This document shows, piece by piece, positions 52,500-62,939 of a DNA stretch of 64,000 nucleotides. The notes under the pieces were generated by a model that saw only the letters and a program-made list of their open reading frames with translations, did no database searches and was not told where the DNA came from. This DNA is from Bedellia somnulentella (taxonomy: Eukaryota; Arthropoda; Insecta; Lepidoptera; Bedelliidae): contig OY755198.1 of assembly GCA_963576735.1 (NCBI GenBank), positions 3,720,001-3,784,000 on the forward strand. The letters run 5' to 3'. Made by a program: the position numbers and the translations under genes. Positions within the stretch are counted from its first letter, which is position 1. Every line of letters starts with the position of its first letter.

Positions 52500-55027
52500 A
52501 TTTATTTTATAATAAAAAAATAATAATAAAAATTTATTCAGTTTTCAAAAAGTACATAATATTCGTCTTAACCTAGTTAATTATTTAAAGTACAAAATAT
52601 AACATTTTCCTGTTCCTGAGCTAGGTAATTTACCTGTATTTCAGGCAACAATAAACAAAAAAGGCTTAAACTATCAGTTTTCATATAATGGTATTGGTAA
52701 GTAGTGTATAAATTATTATCAGAAATCGATTGTATCTAACTAATTGTATTATTATGATAAAAAAATAAAAATAAAAACATCTTATATTAACTTATTATAT
52801 TAAGCAATTCCTCTGATTCCGTGTATGTAAGATTTAATAGCCACGATTGAAGTTTTTTCTTGCATTCAAAGTTGTTTGAGTTATATAATTCTAGTAATCT
52901 ATTAATTTTATTATATAAGTATGGTCCTAAAAATATAAAGAATCTATTTGTAATGGAAAATTTTGCACTATAGGTATTTAAACATACTATATCCTTTCGC
53001 CTCCTATTTAGTGTATCAGGGTTGAAGTATAAGCTAGCATGCTGTTTTAGAACAGTGAATAGAATAAAGAGCTGGCGCACAGTTAGCACTTTGCATTGTT
53101 TATATAGTTCGGTAGTAGGGAAATAGAAAGGGCGCGCAGTAGCTACTTTAAGTAGCGCTCTTTGAGCTCGTTCCAGTTTTAACATAGTGGTTATGCCAGC
53201 ACCTCCCCAAGATTTTATGCAATAAGTCAGTAAGGATTGACCAAGCGCTTGATAGATTTGCTTTATTAAAGCGTAGTCACATATGTGTCTCAACTTTTTA
53301 AATATTACTATAAGTTTTCTAATTCTATTACAGAGTGCATTAATATGGACCTTAAAAGTTAAAGTAACGTCGAGAGTAATTCCAAGATATTTGATGTTCA
53401 TTGCTTTGGAGATAGTTGAGCATAGGCATGGTGCGCTATCAGTGCAAGTGCGGTGATGTGCATAAAGCGGGGTGTTATTGAGTAATGGTGTAGAAGTGTT
53501 CCTTGCGAAAATCATATACATAGTTTTATCAGTATTCAAGGACATAAAATTATTAAAAAGCCAGTCATTCACAATACTAAAGCCAGATTGAGCGAATTTA
53601 TAAGCTTCGTCTATTGTTTTTGCAGAAAAAAGTAAGGCTGTGTCATCTGCATATGAAACTATGGTGCCGTTATTAAGTTGGAGATTACATAGCTCATTAA
53701 TATAAATCAAAAATAGGCTGGGTCCTAAGATACTACCCTGAGGGACGCCAAAGGGGTGGTTTTTTAAAAATGTGCTATAATTGTCTCCAATTTTTAGGCA
53801 CTGAAGTCTATTACTAAGATAACTTTCAAATAGTTTTAACTGAGTATCCCGAATGCCGATATTTTCTAATTTTTGCAATAAAATTGGAATTGAAATTGTA
53901 TCAAAGGCTTTTTTGAGGTCGAGAAAAATCCCTATAACATGCATACCTTTGTCCAAATTTTGCACAATTTCATTTGTAAGGCAATGGACTGCGTCATCAG
54001 TTGATAACTTTTTACGGAAACCAAACTGGCAACTTGAGAGAAAGGATATTTCATCTAAATATTTTATTAACCGACTGTTCATTATTTTTTCCAAAATTTT
54101 AGAGAAAGTGGGAAGAAGAGAAATCGGTCTGTAATTATTTGGTTGGTTTTTATCCCCCGATTTATAAATCGGAATAACCACAGCTTTTTTTAATGACTCG
54201 GGGAATATACCTTGAGACAAACAATTTTGAAATATGAGAGTTAACGGAGGGGCTAGTATATCCTTACAAAATTTCAAAACTTTACATGAGATGTTATCCC
54301 ATCCGGGAGCACTATTAATTTTTAAGTTATTTATAATACCCTCTACTTCAGAGACGTCTGGATCGATCATAACAAATGATTTAAGCCTTGAAGTGTGTTT
54401 AGAATTAGCTTGATAGTATTTTTCAAAATTTGCCTGTTCAGATAAATTCTTACCAATGTTAATGAAAAAGTTATTTATGAATTCCGCTGACTGTGTGGGA
54501 GTTGACCTTAGTTTGAATAGTTCGTTAGGGATATCATTATGTTTTGTCGTGCAGGTCTTTTTTTTAATGAAATTCCAAATTAATTTGTTGTTACTTCCCG
54601 CAGATTGAAGTTCTTTTTTCTCGTACTCACATTTTACATTTTTCAAAATTTTATTGCAAAAATTGCGATATCGTTTGTAAATAAGAGTAATAGTATTGTT
54701 AGTAGGCTCAAGTATATACCTTTTGTGCAACTTATCTCTATGTTTTATGCATCTGATTAAGCCAGGAGTTATCCAAGGTTTTATTATTTGGTACTTCCTG
54801 CTTTGACGAAACGTGCTTGTATTTTTCGCAATTGCATTTTGAACACTGTTAGTCACGTAATTCATAGAAAAGTTTACGTCAGTATTATTACAAACCGAAA
54901 TGGCAGTAACATTGCCACAAGGTTGCACGTCAATGTTACCTTCCCACAGTTCAATCAAATCTGCATTATAATTATTAACCATACCTTCATCAACTGTTCG
55001 TCTGAAATAACAAAATCGACCATTGTT
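52500..55027 (-). mobile_element. LINE, 5'-truncated, with intact RT
   Basis: Minus-strand LINE of the CR1/L2/Daphne-like group. It starts inside the endonuclease at 55027, where Helitron sequence stops, and ends in a T/A-rich tail near 52500. The 3' UTR contains the inverted pair CCTGAAATACAGGT / ACCTAGCTCAGG at about 52612-52642. Confidence 0.8.
52787..54982 (-). CDS. LINE ORF2 fragment with complete reverse transcriptase
   Basis: 731 codons without a break. The first methionine is an accident of truncation; the frame upstream shows the last bit of endonuclease. RT landmarks: INSAPGWDNISCKVLKFCKD, PIYKSGDKNQPNNYRPISLL, FGFRKKLSTDDAVHCL, IFLDLKKAFDTISIPILLQK, GVPQGSILGPSLFLIYINEL and the catalytic VSYADDTALLFSAKTIDE, then KYLGITLDVTLTF and a C-terminal domain NRRRKDIVCLNTYSAK. 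Endonuclease is missing, so the copy is not autonomous, but the polymerase itself keeps all key residues. Confidence 0.9.
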   Translation of the reverse strand: MVNNYNADLIELWEGNIDVQPCGNVTAISVCNNTDVNFSMNYVTNSVQNAIAKNTSTFRQSRKYQIIKPWITPGLIRCIKHRDKLHKRYILEPTNNTITLIYKRYRNFCNKILKNVKCEYEKKELQSAGSNNKLIWNFIKKKTCTTKHNDIPNELFKLRSTPTQSAEFINNFFINIGKNLSEQANFEKYYQANSKHTSRLKSFVMIDPDVSEVEGIINNLKINSAPGWDNISCKVLKFCKDILAPPLTLIFQNCLSQGIFPESLKKAVVIPIYKSGDKNQPNNYRPISLLPTFSKILEKIMNSRLIKYLDEISFLSSCQFGFRKKLSTDDAVHCLTNEIVQNLDKGMHVIGIFLDLKKAFDTISIPILLQKLENIGIRDTQLKLFESYLSNRLQCLKIGDNYSTFLKNHPFGVPQGSILGPSLFLIYINELCNLQLNNGTIVSYADDTALLFSAKTIDEAYKFAQSGFSIVNDWLFNNFMSLNTDKTMYMIFARNTSTPLLNNTPLYAHHRTCTDSAPCLCSTISKAMNIKYLGITLDVTLTFKVHINALCNRIRKLIVIFKKLRHICDYALIKQIYQALGQSLLTYCIKSWGGAGITTMLKLERAQRALLKVATARPFYFPTTELYKQCKVLTVRQLFILFTVLKQHASLYFNPDTLNRRRKDIVCLNTYSAKFSITNRFFIFLGPYLYNKINRLLELYNSNNFECKKKLQSWLLNLTYTESEELLNIIS

Positions 55028-55503
55028 AGCTAGTGCTTCATCACAGAAACGCTAGCTTTTGCTCGATAATATTCCACAACAGACAACGCATAAAATATAT
55101 AATCGTTCCTGTGGAAATGTCTGTCACTAGACATTATTCGGCTCTGAAAGTAATCTACTGGGGTTATAGGTATAGTTCTTTCCTCGTGAAGTCCATTTTT
55201 ACCATCAGGGAACAGAAAATACCAAGCCAGCTCTTCGAGTCGACGTTCGCGCTCCAAATTTAGCGGCGGAGCGGTTTTTCTCGTGATTTCAGCTAATCTT
55301 AACTCGGTTTCGGAACTTGAATTGTGGACATCAATGACACTTTCCAATGCAGGCACTGTTTCTTCAACATTGGAAAGCATACTGGTAGTTTCTATTATCA
55401 TTGTAGATTCGAAACTTCGAGCTCGCTGTAATGCATGCTCGTGAGTCTCACTTGTAGGCCTTGATAATGGAGTGCTATTATCTGCATTAGAATGAGGTTG
55501 ATT
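55028..55503 (-). pseudogene. Helitron Rep/helicase polyprotein, N-terminal region segment
   Basis: The minus frame starts upstream of the methionine at 55401 (NADNSTPLSRPTSETHEHAL) and continues TELRLAEITRKTAPPLNLER, LEELAWYFLFPDGKNGLHEE, TPVDYFQSRIMSSDRHFHRN and DYIFYALSVVEYYRAKASVS. This is the beginning of the Helitron-like N domain (the Y-x-FLFP-G and R-x-D-x-x-F pattern). A LINE interrupts it at 55027 and a SINE lies upstream. Confidence 0.75.
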
Positions 55504-55529
55504 TTATTATTGAATGAAGATGAAGTAGA

Positions 55530-55790
55530 AGAAGAATGCCGTGTAGTGCCGGCTTAGAATGTCGCTACCCCTTTCTACCCAGGGGTGTCGTAAGAGGCGA
55601 CTAAGGGTATTGGGGCTTTTTATTGGATTTTTGGGCGATGCGGTTGGAGACCCATCACCAACAACCTTATTTTACCATCTTTTCCCCACTTAACTTCCCA
55701 AAAGTGGCTGAGGAATTTCTAATCCCTTAGCTCTGGCTACCCCTTCCAGGGAATTATAGCCGTGAGTATATGTATGTATGTATGAAGTAA
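55530..55790 (+). mobile_element. SINE copy 3, complete
   Basis: Starts GCCGTGTAGTGCCGGCTTAG, contains GTCGTAAGAGGCGACTAAGG and GGTTGGAGACCC, and ends GCCGTGAGTATATGTATGTA with further TATG units. Inserted into the Helitron coding region. Confidence 0.85.
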
Positions 55791-55794
55791 ATGT

Positions 55795-55915
55795 AAGTGA
55801 CGTCAATGAATAAACATTCAATGTGTATTGATTAGGGGAATTGTTGACCGTCAAATTTCTTTGCAAAACGTTATACAAATCATCAATATTTTTGAACCTC
55901 ATACTACTCTGTGTA
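55795..55915 (-). pseudogene. Helitron polyprotein fragment
   Basis: Minus frame TQSSMRFKNIDDLYNVLQRN then NQYTLNVYSLTSL, continuing the protease-like domain from 57187-57540 across the mariner insertion. Confidence 0.55.
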
Positions 55916-57184
55916 AAAAGAATCGGGAATATGTAAATATAAAGACCCGCGTAAAAGAGGTCGTTCAAATTTTTTTACTGCATGTTGGTAGCACTGTACT
56001 GATTTAGCGCGAAAAATTTGAGCGGGATCTGTCATTTAATTTGTTTTAAACTACATTTTTTGTTGGTCATAGTTTTGAGCCCTCGGCGATTTTTACAATG
56101 GAAAATATTGTTGAACAAAGAGTGTGCCTTAAATTTTGTGTTTCGAATGATATTTCATGTGGTGGATCACTAAAAATGTTGCGAAATACCTACGGCGAAT
56201 CGTGTATATTGAAAACAAGGGCTTATATGAATGTTATAAGGCTTTTAAAGAAGGCCGAGAAGTAGTAGTAGACTTGCCGCGTTCTGGTAGAACTTCAACC
56301 GCTACGACCAAAGAAAACATCGACAGAATCAAGAAGCTAGTGCTCGAAAATCGACGCATGAGTCTGAGAGAGTTGGCTTGTGAGGTGAACATATCTTTTA
56401 AGTCCGTCCACAACATTCTCATTGACATTTTAGGCATGAAACGCATCGCCGCTCGACTAGTTCCAAAAGAGCTCAATTTTGTTCAAAAAGCGCAGCGAAA
56501 GCATGTCGCTGAAGACATGGTTTCCCGAGCTTCTACGGATCCGACCTTTATGAAACGTATAATAACTGGCGACGAGACATGGGTTTATGAGTACGACATG
56601 CAAACAAACCGAGCCGAAACCCAAAAATCCGCGGCAAAGTCGCTCCAAAATCAAGGTGATGCTGACAGTTTTTTTTGACTACCGTGGTGTGGTTCACTCC
56701 GAATTCCTCCAAGAGGGAGAAACAGAGAATAAAGAATAATATTTAGGCGTCATGAAGCGTTTGCGTGAGAGTATCCGCCGAAAACGTCCAGATTTGTGGC
56801 AACACAACTCATGGATGCTGCACCATGATAATGCACCATCACACACAGCCATTATAGTGAAAGAGTTTTTAGCAAAAAATTCAACAAAAGTTCTCGACCA
56901 AGCACCGTATTCACCTGATATGGCTCCGTATGACTTTTTTTTATTTCCCAAGTTAAAATTACCACTTCGAGGAAAACGTTTTGAGTCGATAGAAGCCATA
57001 AAAGAAAATTCGCTGAATGAGCTAAAGGCCATACCGCAAATAGCCTATGAAAAATGTATGGGAGACTGGGTGAAGCGGTGAAGATGTTTTATTGCAAGCG
57101 ATGGAGCCTACTTTGAAGGCGATTAAATAAATTTAGATGAATAATTTGTATTTTTTGTTTTATTGACAAATTCCCGATACTTAG
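55916..57184 (+). mobile_element. mariner transposon (DD34D), complete ends
   Basis: 1269 bp, flanked by TA on both sides (55914-55915, 57185-57186). Terminal inverted repeats share AG-ATCGGGAAT-TG: left AAAAGAATCGGGAATATG, right CTAAGTATCGGGAATTTG. Inserted into the Helitron coding region. Confidence 0.85.
56098..57081 (+). pseudogene. mariner transposase, DD34D, frameshifted
   Basis: Start MENIVEQRVCLKFCVSND at 56098. After a frameshift the frame reads YKAFKEGREVVVDLPRSGRT (helix-turn-helix region), SFKSVHNILIDILGMKRI, then TGDETWVYEYD with the first catalytic aspartate. A second frameshift follows before PKNPRQSRSKIKVMLTVFFD, a TAA stops the frame near 56741, and the tail gives HHDNAPSHTAIIVKEFL and YSPDMAPYDFFLFP. 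Thirty-four residues lie between the second and third aspartates. All three catalytic aspartates survive, but two frameshifts and one stop inactivate the gene. Confidence 0.9.
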
Positions 57185-57186
57185 TA

Positions 57187-57540
57187 CACAGAATGTACAA
57201 TAAGCTGCTCCGTGCAATGGTGCCTTAAAACCTTTTGCACCTCGTGCATGAGAGTCAAACAAAAAATAGGAAACAGGTTCTGATTGACGTTTACAATGCA
57301 CGGCTACTATTGTAAGGTTAGCTGTTATTAAACCATACGAATGTTCAATAAAAAAATGATTGAGAGCATTCTTGAAATTAGGGAACGAATTTTCGGTATC
57401 GTCATTGACTAAATGGCCGTTTTATATAGGTTGCTCATTAGCGCCAATGTGAATTTGTTGCCTATTAAATGTTACAGATGGCAAAAGTTCTGTAGCTGCT
57501 AGATATTCTGAGTTTGTTTCATCAATAATAGGTTCAGTTT
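57187..57540 (-). pseudogene. Helitron-associated protease-like domain (FDSHARG)
   Basis: The minus frame reads EYLAATELLPSVTFNRQQIH, NFKNALNHFFIEHSYGLITA, VAVHCKRQSEPVSYFLFDSH, ARGAKGFKAPLHGAAYCTF. The YYLFDSH-RG motif marks a domain common in Helitron-type polyproteins, similar to OTU/cysteine-protease folds. It continues 62960-63150 (GSYHQGDARFSSESKGRQC) in the same transcriptional order, interrupted by the LINE at 57.5-62.9 kb. Confidence 0.6.
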
Positions 57541-58006
57541 ATTACGTTTCCGGTTACTCTCATTTACGTTTCCGGTTACTCTACAGTGAAGTCCTATATT
57601 GCCCTCGTAAAGATAATAAATCAAAAAAGCTGCGAAAAACCCACAATACCTGTTTCTTGAAGCTGATCCTAACAGACGGAACCTGGAACTAAGTTTTGAA
57701 TCTGTGAAATCTGTTTAATCCATGAAAGTCATCAAGAAAACTGTGAAAAGGTATTTTTCAAATCTACTAACATTGTTTATTCTTTTTAAATAACAAAGAA
57801 AAATATAAAGGAAATACGTAATAACATAAGGTAAACAATAAATAAATGAAATGTCAAAATAACCCAACCACAGACCAGGACCGGTAGGAACCTAATTCTT
57901 TACAGAGTAAACAGTGTGGCCACACAAAAAAAAAAAAAAAGACGAAGAAGAAATAAGGGTACCTTTACACTGCAAATAAACTGTTTTTATTTTTTTCTAT
58001 AATATA

Positions 58007-58909
58007 ATGTCTACTAAACGAACTCCACCTCAAAAAAAGGTCACTTTGGACTCTGACCTTGCAGATTCTAGGCCGACTGATACAAATAACCTTGACTGCC
58101 AGAAAGCAGCAACTAATAGCAGCAATCGATCCAAAAGGAAAAGAGAATTTAACGAAGAAGAGTTAATAGACAATATAAAGATTCTTTTCAATGATTTTGC
58201 TCAACAGCAAAATACAAAACTGGTCGAAAAATTTGAAACATTACAATCTTCCATAGATAGTATTAAAGTACAAAATACAGAATTATCAGCTGCAATGAAG
58301 TTCCTCTCGGAAAAGTATGACGATGTACAAAAGGAGCTCTCAAGTCCTAAACAAGATCGAAAGGAACACCTCTATCAAATAAAAACACTAGAAAGTCGCC
58401 TTGAACAATTAGAAAGTGCCAATTGTGCGCCAAAACTAGAAATCCGTAACATTCCAAAGTTACCAAATGAAAATAAAGAAGCACTTCTAAAAATCGTTAA
58501 GGATTTAGGTGATGTTACACATTTCCCTCTTTCAACAGCAGACATAAAGGATGTAAATAGAGGATATGCCAAAAATAATATAAATAAACCTATTTTAGTT
58601 GAATTATCCTCAACTATTGTATCAGAAAACATGTTGAAAGCCGTGAAAAACTTTAATAATACTGAAAGAAAACTCCACTCTACCCTGCTCAAACTAGAAG
58701 GTCCACCGACTCCTATCTATGTGTCTCAATGCTTAACTTCTAGAAATAAAAGATTATATTACCTTGCCCGAGATTTTGCCAAAACGTTCGACTACAATTT
58801 CTGCTGGACATCACATGGAAAAATATACATGCGCCAAAGGGAAGGAAAACCGCCTATTAGAATAAATGAAGAAGCAGATTTAGCTAAACTGAGGGAAACA
58901 AAAAATTGA
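58007..58909 (+). CDS. LINE ORF1, coiled coil plus FP/L1-type RNA-binding protein
   Basis: 300 codons, intact. The first 50 residues are polar and basic (SNRSKRKREF). Residues about 55-140 form a coiled coil (VEKFETLQSSIDSIKVQN, KTLESRLEQLESAN). The C-terminal half has LEIRNIPKLPNENKEALLKI (RRM-like), then PTPIYVSQCLTSRNKRLYYL and WTSHGKIYMRQREGKPPI, a domain shared with baculovirus FP25K-like and L1 ORF1 proteins. The expected role is LINE RNA binding. It ends 365 bp before ORF2. Confidence 0.85.
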   Translation: MSTKRTPPQKKVTLDSDLADSRPTDTNNLDCQKAATNSSNRSKRKREFNEEELIDNIKILFNDFAQQQNTKLVEKFETLQSSIDSIKVQNTELSAAMKFLSEKYDDVQKELSSPKQDRKEHLYQIKTLESRLEQLESANCAPKLEIRNIPKLPNENKEALLKIVKDLGDVTHFPLSTADIKDVNRGYAKNNINKPILVELSSTIVSENMLKAVKNFNNTERKLHSTLLKLEGPPTPIYVSQCLTSRNKRLYYLARDFAKTFDYNFCWTSHGKIYMRQREGKPPIRINEEADLAKLRETKN

Positions 58910-59273
58910 CTATGCAAAGATTTTTTAAGTTTTCTTTTTTCTAATGCTACTGTGTCACCTTTGTTAATTAATTTATCAATAATTTGTTTTTGTATTCATA
59001 ATTTTGCACTTTTACACGTTATTTTATTCTTAATATTAACCACACATGACCTTTTTACACAAAATATTTTATCCTCAATATTTTATAAATTATATATTGG
59101 AACACACAACTTTAATATACACAAGTACATGATTCTGTCAATAGACGGGGTCAACTGTCGTTACCAATTGTTACCCACCATATTTATGAATAATTTTATT
59201 AATACAAGAATAGTTTTTCAAATACCGATATCTCAGTTCACCACAAAAAGTCCACTTACTGTACGTTTTAAAA

Positions 59274-62200
59274 ATGGGCCTCGATAATGAAGTAGTGTCT
59301 GATATAGATGACTTCCAAGTATCGGAGTCTCCAAGGTGTAACGTTGAGGAGGTTAAAGACGTTCTTAACTCAAGATCACGCGACTTACGCATTCTTACCC
59401 AAAATATACGCAGTATTAATAAAAACTATGACGGTCTCTTGGTTTTGTTAAGTAACATACAACTGAACTCTGATTTTATTGTATTAACTGAGTGTTGGTT
59501 AAACAATAACTCAGTTATACCCTTTCTTCCAGGGTACAATCAATTTGCCACCAAGCCCAATTACCTACAAAATGACGGTGTGGTGGTATATGCCAAAAAT
59601 AACTTGTCGATATGTGTTGAAGAACCCCGATACCCAAACATGAATTGTCTCTTGATAAAAATTTGCGATCGTACTGCGATAATAGCTATTTATAGATCTC
59701 CCTCTCAACGAAATATTGATAGCTTTATTACCAATCTGGACAATATTTTAATCAGTCTACAGACTTCCGAAAATGTAATCTTGGTTGGAGATATAAATAT
59801 CGATTTATTGGAAAATTCTAAAAACACTAACGATTACCTGGATCTATGTGCTGGACATGGTCTACTAGCCGCTCACCAACTCCCAACTAGAATGGAAAAA
59901 ACTTGCATAGATCATGTAATGCTCAAAACAAATTGCTCAGCTTTGACTCTAGTAACGACATCCTCACTTACTGATCACCAAGCAACCATATTAAGTCTTA
60001 GTGCGAAAATAGATAGGACAACAAGTGCCGCAAGCATAACCAAAATTGACTATCCAAAATTAGTGAAAGATGTAGAGTACTTAGATTTCGAACCGATCTA
60101 CTCGAACAACGATCCCAATCAGTGCATTGATTATTTAACCAAAGAAATGCAGAGAATCATAGAAACCAACAGCACGGAAATAAAAATCTCATGCAGGAAA
60201 AAAACACTCTCAGCTTGGATAACGCCAGGACTATTAAGGTGTGTTAGAAATAGGGATAATTTGCATGCTAAATCTAATAAATCACCAAAAAACTCCGTTC
60301 TAAAAATAACTTACACCAGATACAGAAATTTTTGCAACAAACTACTAAAGAAAGTTAAAATTCAGTATGAGAGAAACGAATTGCATATGGCGAAACACAA
60401 CAATAAAAGAACTTGGGAAATTATAAGAAGATCAACACATACAATGAATTCGAAAAAACAAGCCACAGAACTAGTCAACACCAGTAACCCGACAGAATCA
60501 CTAAATTTAATTAATAAGTACTTTGTTGATGTTGGACCTAACCTTGCACAAAAATTGGAATCAAACAGTTCCCGAGAAGTTTACAAACCCCCTAACAGCG
60601 AATTTGCAGGCTCGTTCGTCCTGTTAAATACAGATGAAATTGAATTAGACAATCTCATAAAAGGTCTTAAATCACAATGCTCTGTTGGATGGGACAATAT
60701 TTCAAACTTGATATTAAAACATTGCAGAAGTTCACTAGTATCCCCACTTACATTTATCTTTAATCAGTGTTTGATGCTGGGCATTTTCCCAAACTCGCTT
60801 AAAAGATCCGTCGTTCACCCTATTCATAAGGCTGGAAACAGAGACTGCGTCAATAACTATAGGCCTATATCGATACTGCCAGCTATATCCAAAATACTGG
60901 AACGAATAATCAACTCAAGGTTGGTAAGTTACCTGGAATCAAACAATCTTATCTCTACCTCTCAGTACGGTTTCAGAAGAGGGAAATCGGCTCAGGACGC
61001 TGTTCATGGTCTTACAGACTATATCGTTCAAAAGCTTGATAGTAGTAAGAAGACAATAGGTATCTTTATCGATCTTGCAAAGGCCTTTGACACAGTCTCT
61101 ATTCCCATGCTGCTCACTAAGTTGGAAAGGATAGGTATAAGAGGAACCCAGTTGGATCTGTTTAAAGACTATCTGACAAATAGAACCCAATGCGTCAAAA
61201 TAAATTGTAACACAAGTAGTCATCAGTCAATTACTTATGGTGTTCCACAGGGAAGTATCCTAGGGCCTATTTTTTTCCTGGTATACATCAACGACCTCTT
61301 ATCAATGCAAACTTTTAAAGGCAAAATTTTCTGCTACGCTGATGATACCGCTCTGGTCTTTTCTGAAAATACTTGGGAAGAGGTATTTAATACTGCACAG
61401 GAGGGTTTCGACCAAATCTGTTTCTGGCTTAAAAACAACTGCCTAACTCTCAACGCGGACAAAACAAAATACCTAGCTTTCACCATGCGCAATAACACTC
61501 AACCCTCTAACAACTATAATTTAATTGCTCATAGCTGTGATATAAACTCTAAAAAGTCAAAAAATAAATGTTGTTGCGTTCAAATAAACAAGGTTAATCA
61601 TATTAAATACCTCGGCGTGATACTGGATAGCGCAATAACACTCAACCCTCTAACAACTATAATTTAATTGCTCATAGCTGTGATATAAACTCTAAAAAGT
61701 CAAAAAATAAATGTTGTTGCGTTCAAATAAACAAGGTTAATCATATTAAATACCTCGGCGTGATACTGGATAGTTTTAAACTTTAAGGAGCAAATTAATT
61801 TGATTTCTAATAGGATCCGAAAATTAATATTCATCTTCGTCCACCTAAGACACATAGCGGATCCTGAACTATTGAAGAACGTATATATCTCACTGTGCCA
61901 ATCAATAATTACGTATGGTATTAGTACTTGGGGAGGAGTAACAGCAAGCACCTTAATTTCACTTGAAAGATCACAAAGAGCGATATTAAAAATATCAAAT
62001 TTCAAACCTAAATATTATTCTACGAGAGAATTATATCATGAGTGTGGTGTTCTAACAGTACGACAATTGTATATTTATAATATCGTGCTAAAGCCGCATT
62101 CAATAATTAAATTTGATCCCAACAAATCACTGCAAAGACGCTGTAAAGACGTAATTGACAGAAACAATACATTTAAATATGCATTCACACATCAACATTA

Positions 62201-62351
62201 TTGTTTTCTGGGGCCCTTCATATATAATAAAATAAACAAACATATCGACATATATCCCCTTAATCGCTTTGAGTGCAAAAAAACTTTATTTAGGTGGTTA
62301 CAATGTCTTAACTATGACGAAACGGAATTTCTACTTAAAACTCTTACGTAG
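59274..62351 (+). pseudogene. LINE ORF2 endonuclease/reverse transcriptase, broken by a tandem duplication
   Basis: The first frame (797 codons to 61667) carries endonuclease landmarks ILTQNIRSINKNYDG, FIVLTECWLN, IAIYRSPSQRNIDSF, ILVGDINIDLLEN and SSLTDHQATIL, then RT landmarks HPIHKAGNRDCVNNYRPIS, YGFRRGKSAQDAVHGL, FIDLAKAFDTVSIPMLLT, GVPQGSILGPIFFLVYIND and the catalytic FCYADDTALVFSENT. At 61630 a 143-bp tandem duplication shifts the frame and stops it. The tail continues in frame 61800-62351 (RIRKLIFIFVHLRHIADPEL, FLGPFIYNKINKHI). Apart from the duplication and a small lesion near 61775 the gene looks functional. Confidence 0.9.
61487..61772 (+). repeat. 143-bp tandem duplication in LINE ORF2
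   Basis: 61487-61629 and 61630-61772 both start GCGCAATAACACTCAACCCT and end GATACTGGATAG. They appear identical. The unit length is not a multiple of three. Confidence 0.95.
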
Positions 62352-62939
62352 TGAATCAATAAGATGAATGGGTTTATTTAGCTATAAATATTTCATTTAT
62401 TAATTATTTTTTATATTGTTTACAATATTATAATCTTTAATAAGTATGTATCTAAGATTTTTCACACACAAAACACATCACACACACCCTCTCTATTTAA
62501 CATACATTAGCAAATCACATTTACATTTACACAAAGAGAGGATCATAACTACACTAACCACATATAGACAGACAGTTTGTTTGTTTTCTTTCGCATCCTA
62601 TTTCTGAAGAGAACATTTTGTAAATTTAGTCTAGTCTATTTTAATTTGTATTTTCTGTTATTGCTTTAAAAATTAATAAATTTTATAACTTAATTGATTT
62701 AAATGTATCAATAACAATATTTTTTGAGATTTTGTCTAAATGTTTCTACTTTATAATTCTTTATAAATACAATTATGTTACCTTAACCTTTAATGGAAAT
62801 CGGAAACGAAAGCTGTAACCTGAGATACAGGTGATGAGCCTAGTTCAGGTGCAGCAGACCATATTTTGTAAATCGGTACACTTTTTCTGAATAAAGAATT
62901 ATTAAATTATTATTAATATTAGTTTGCGCTGCTATGCAT

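Larger units (their letters stand above)
57545..62925 (+). mobile_element. Near full-length two-ORF LINE (CR1/L2/Daphne-like)
   Basis: Plus-strand element with a 5' leader of about 450 bp containing a short tandem repeat TTACGTTTCCGGTTACTCT (twice, 57543-57582) and 15 adenines (57926-57940), then ORF1, ORF2, and a 3' UTR with CCTGAGATACAGGT and GCCTAGTTCAGG, ending in TTA-rich sequence near 62925. Target duplication not resolved. It interrupts the Helitron region. Confidence 0.8.
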
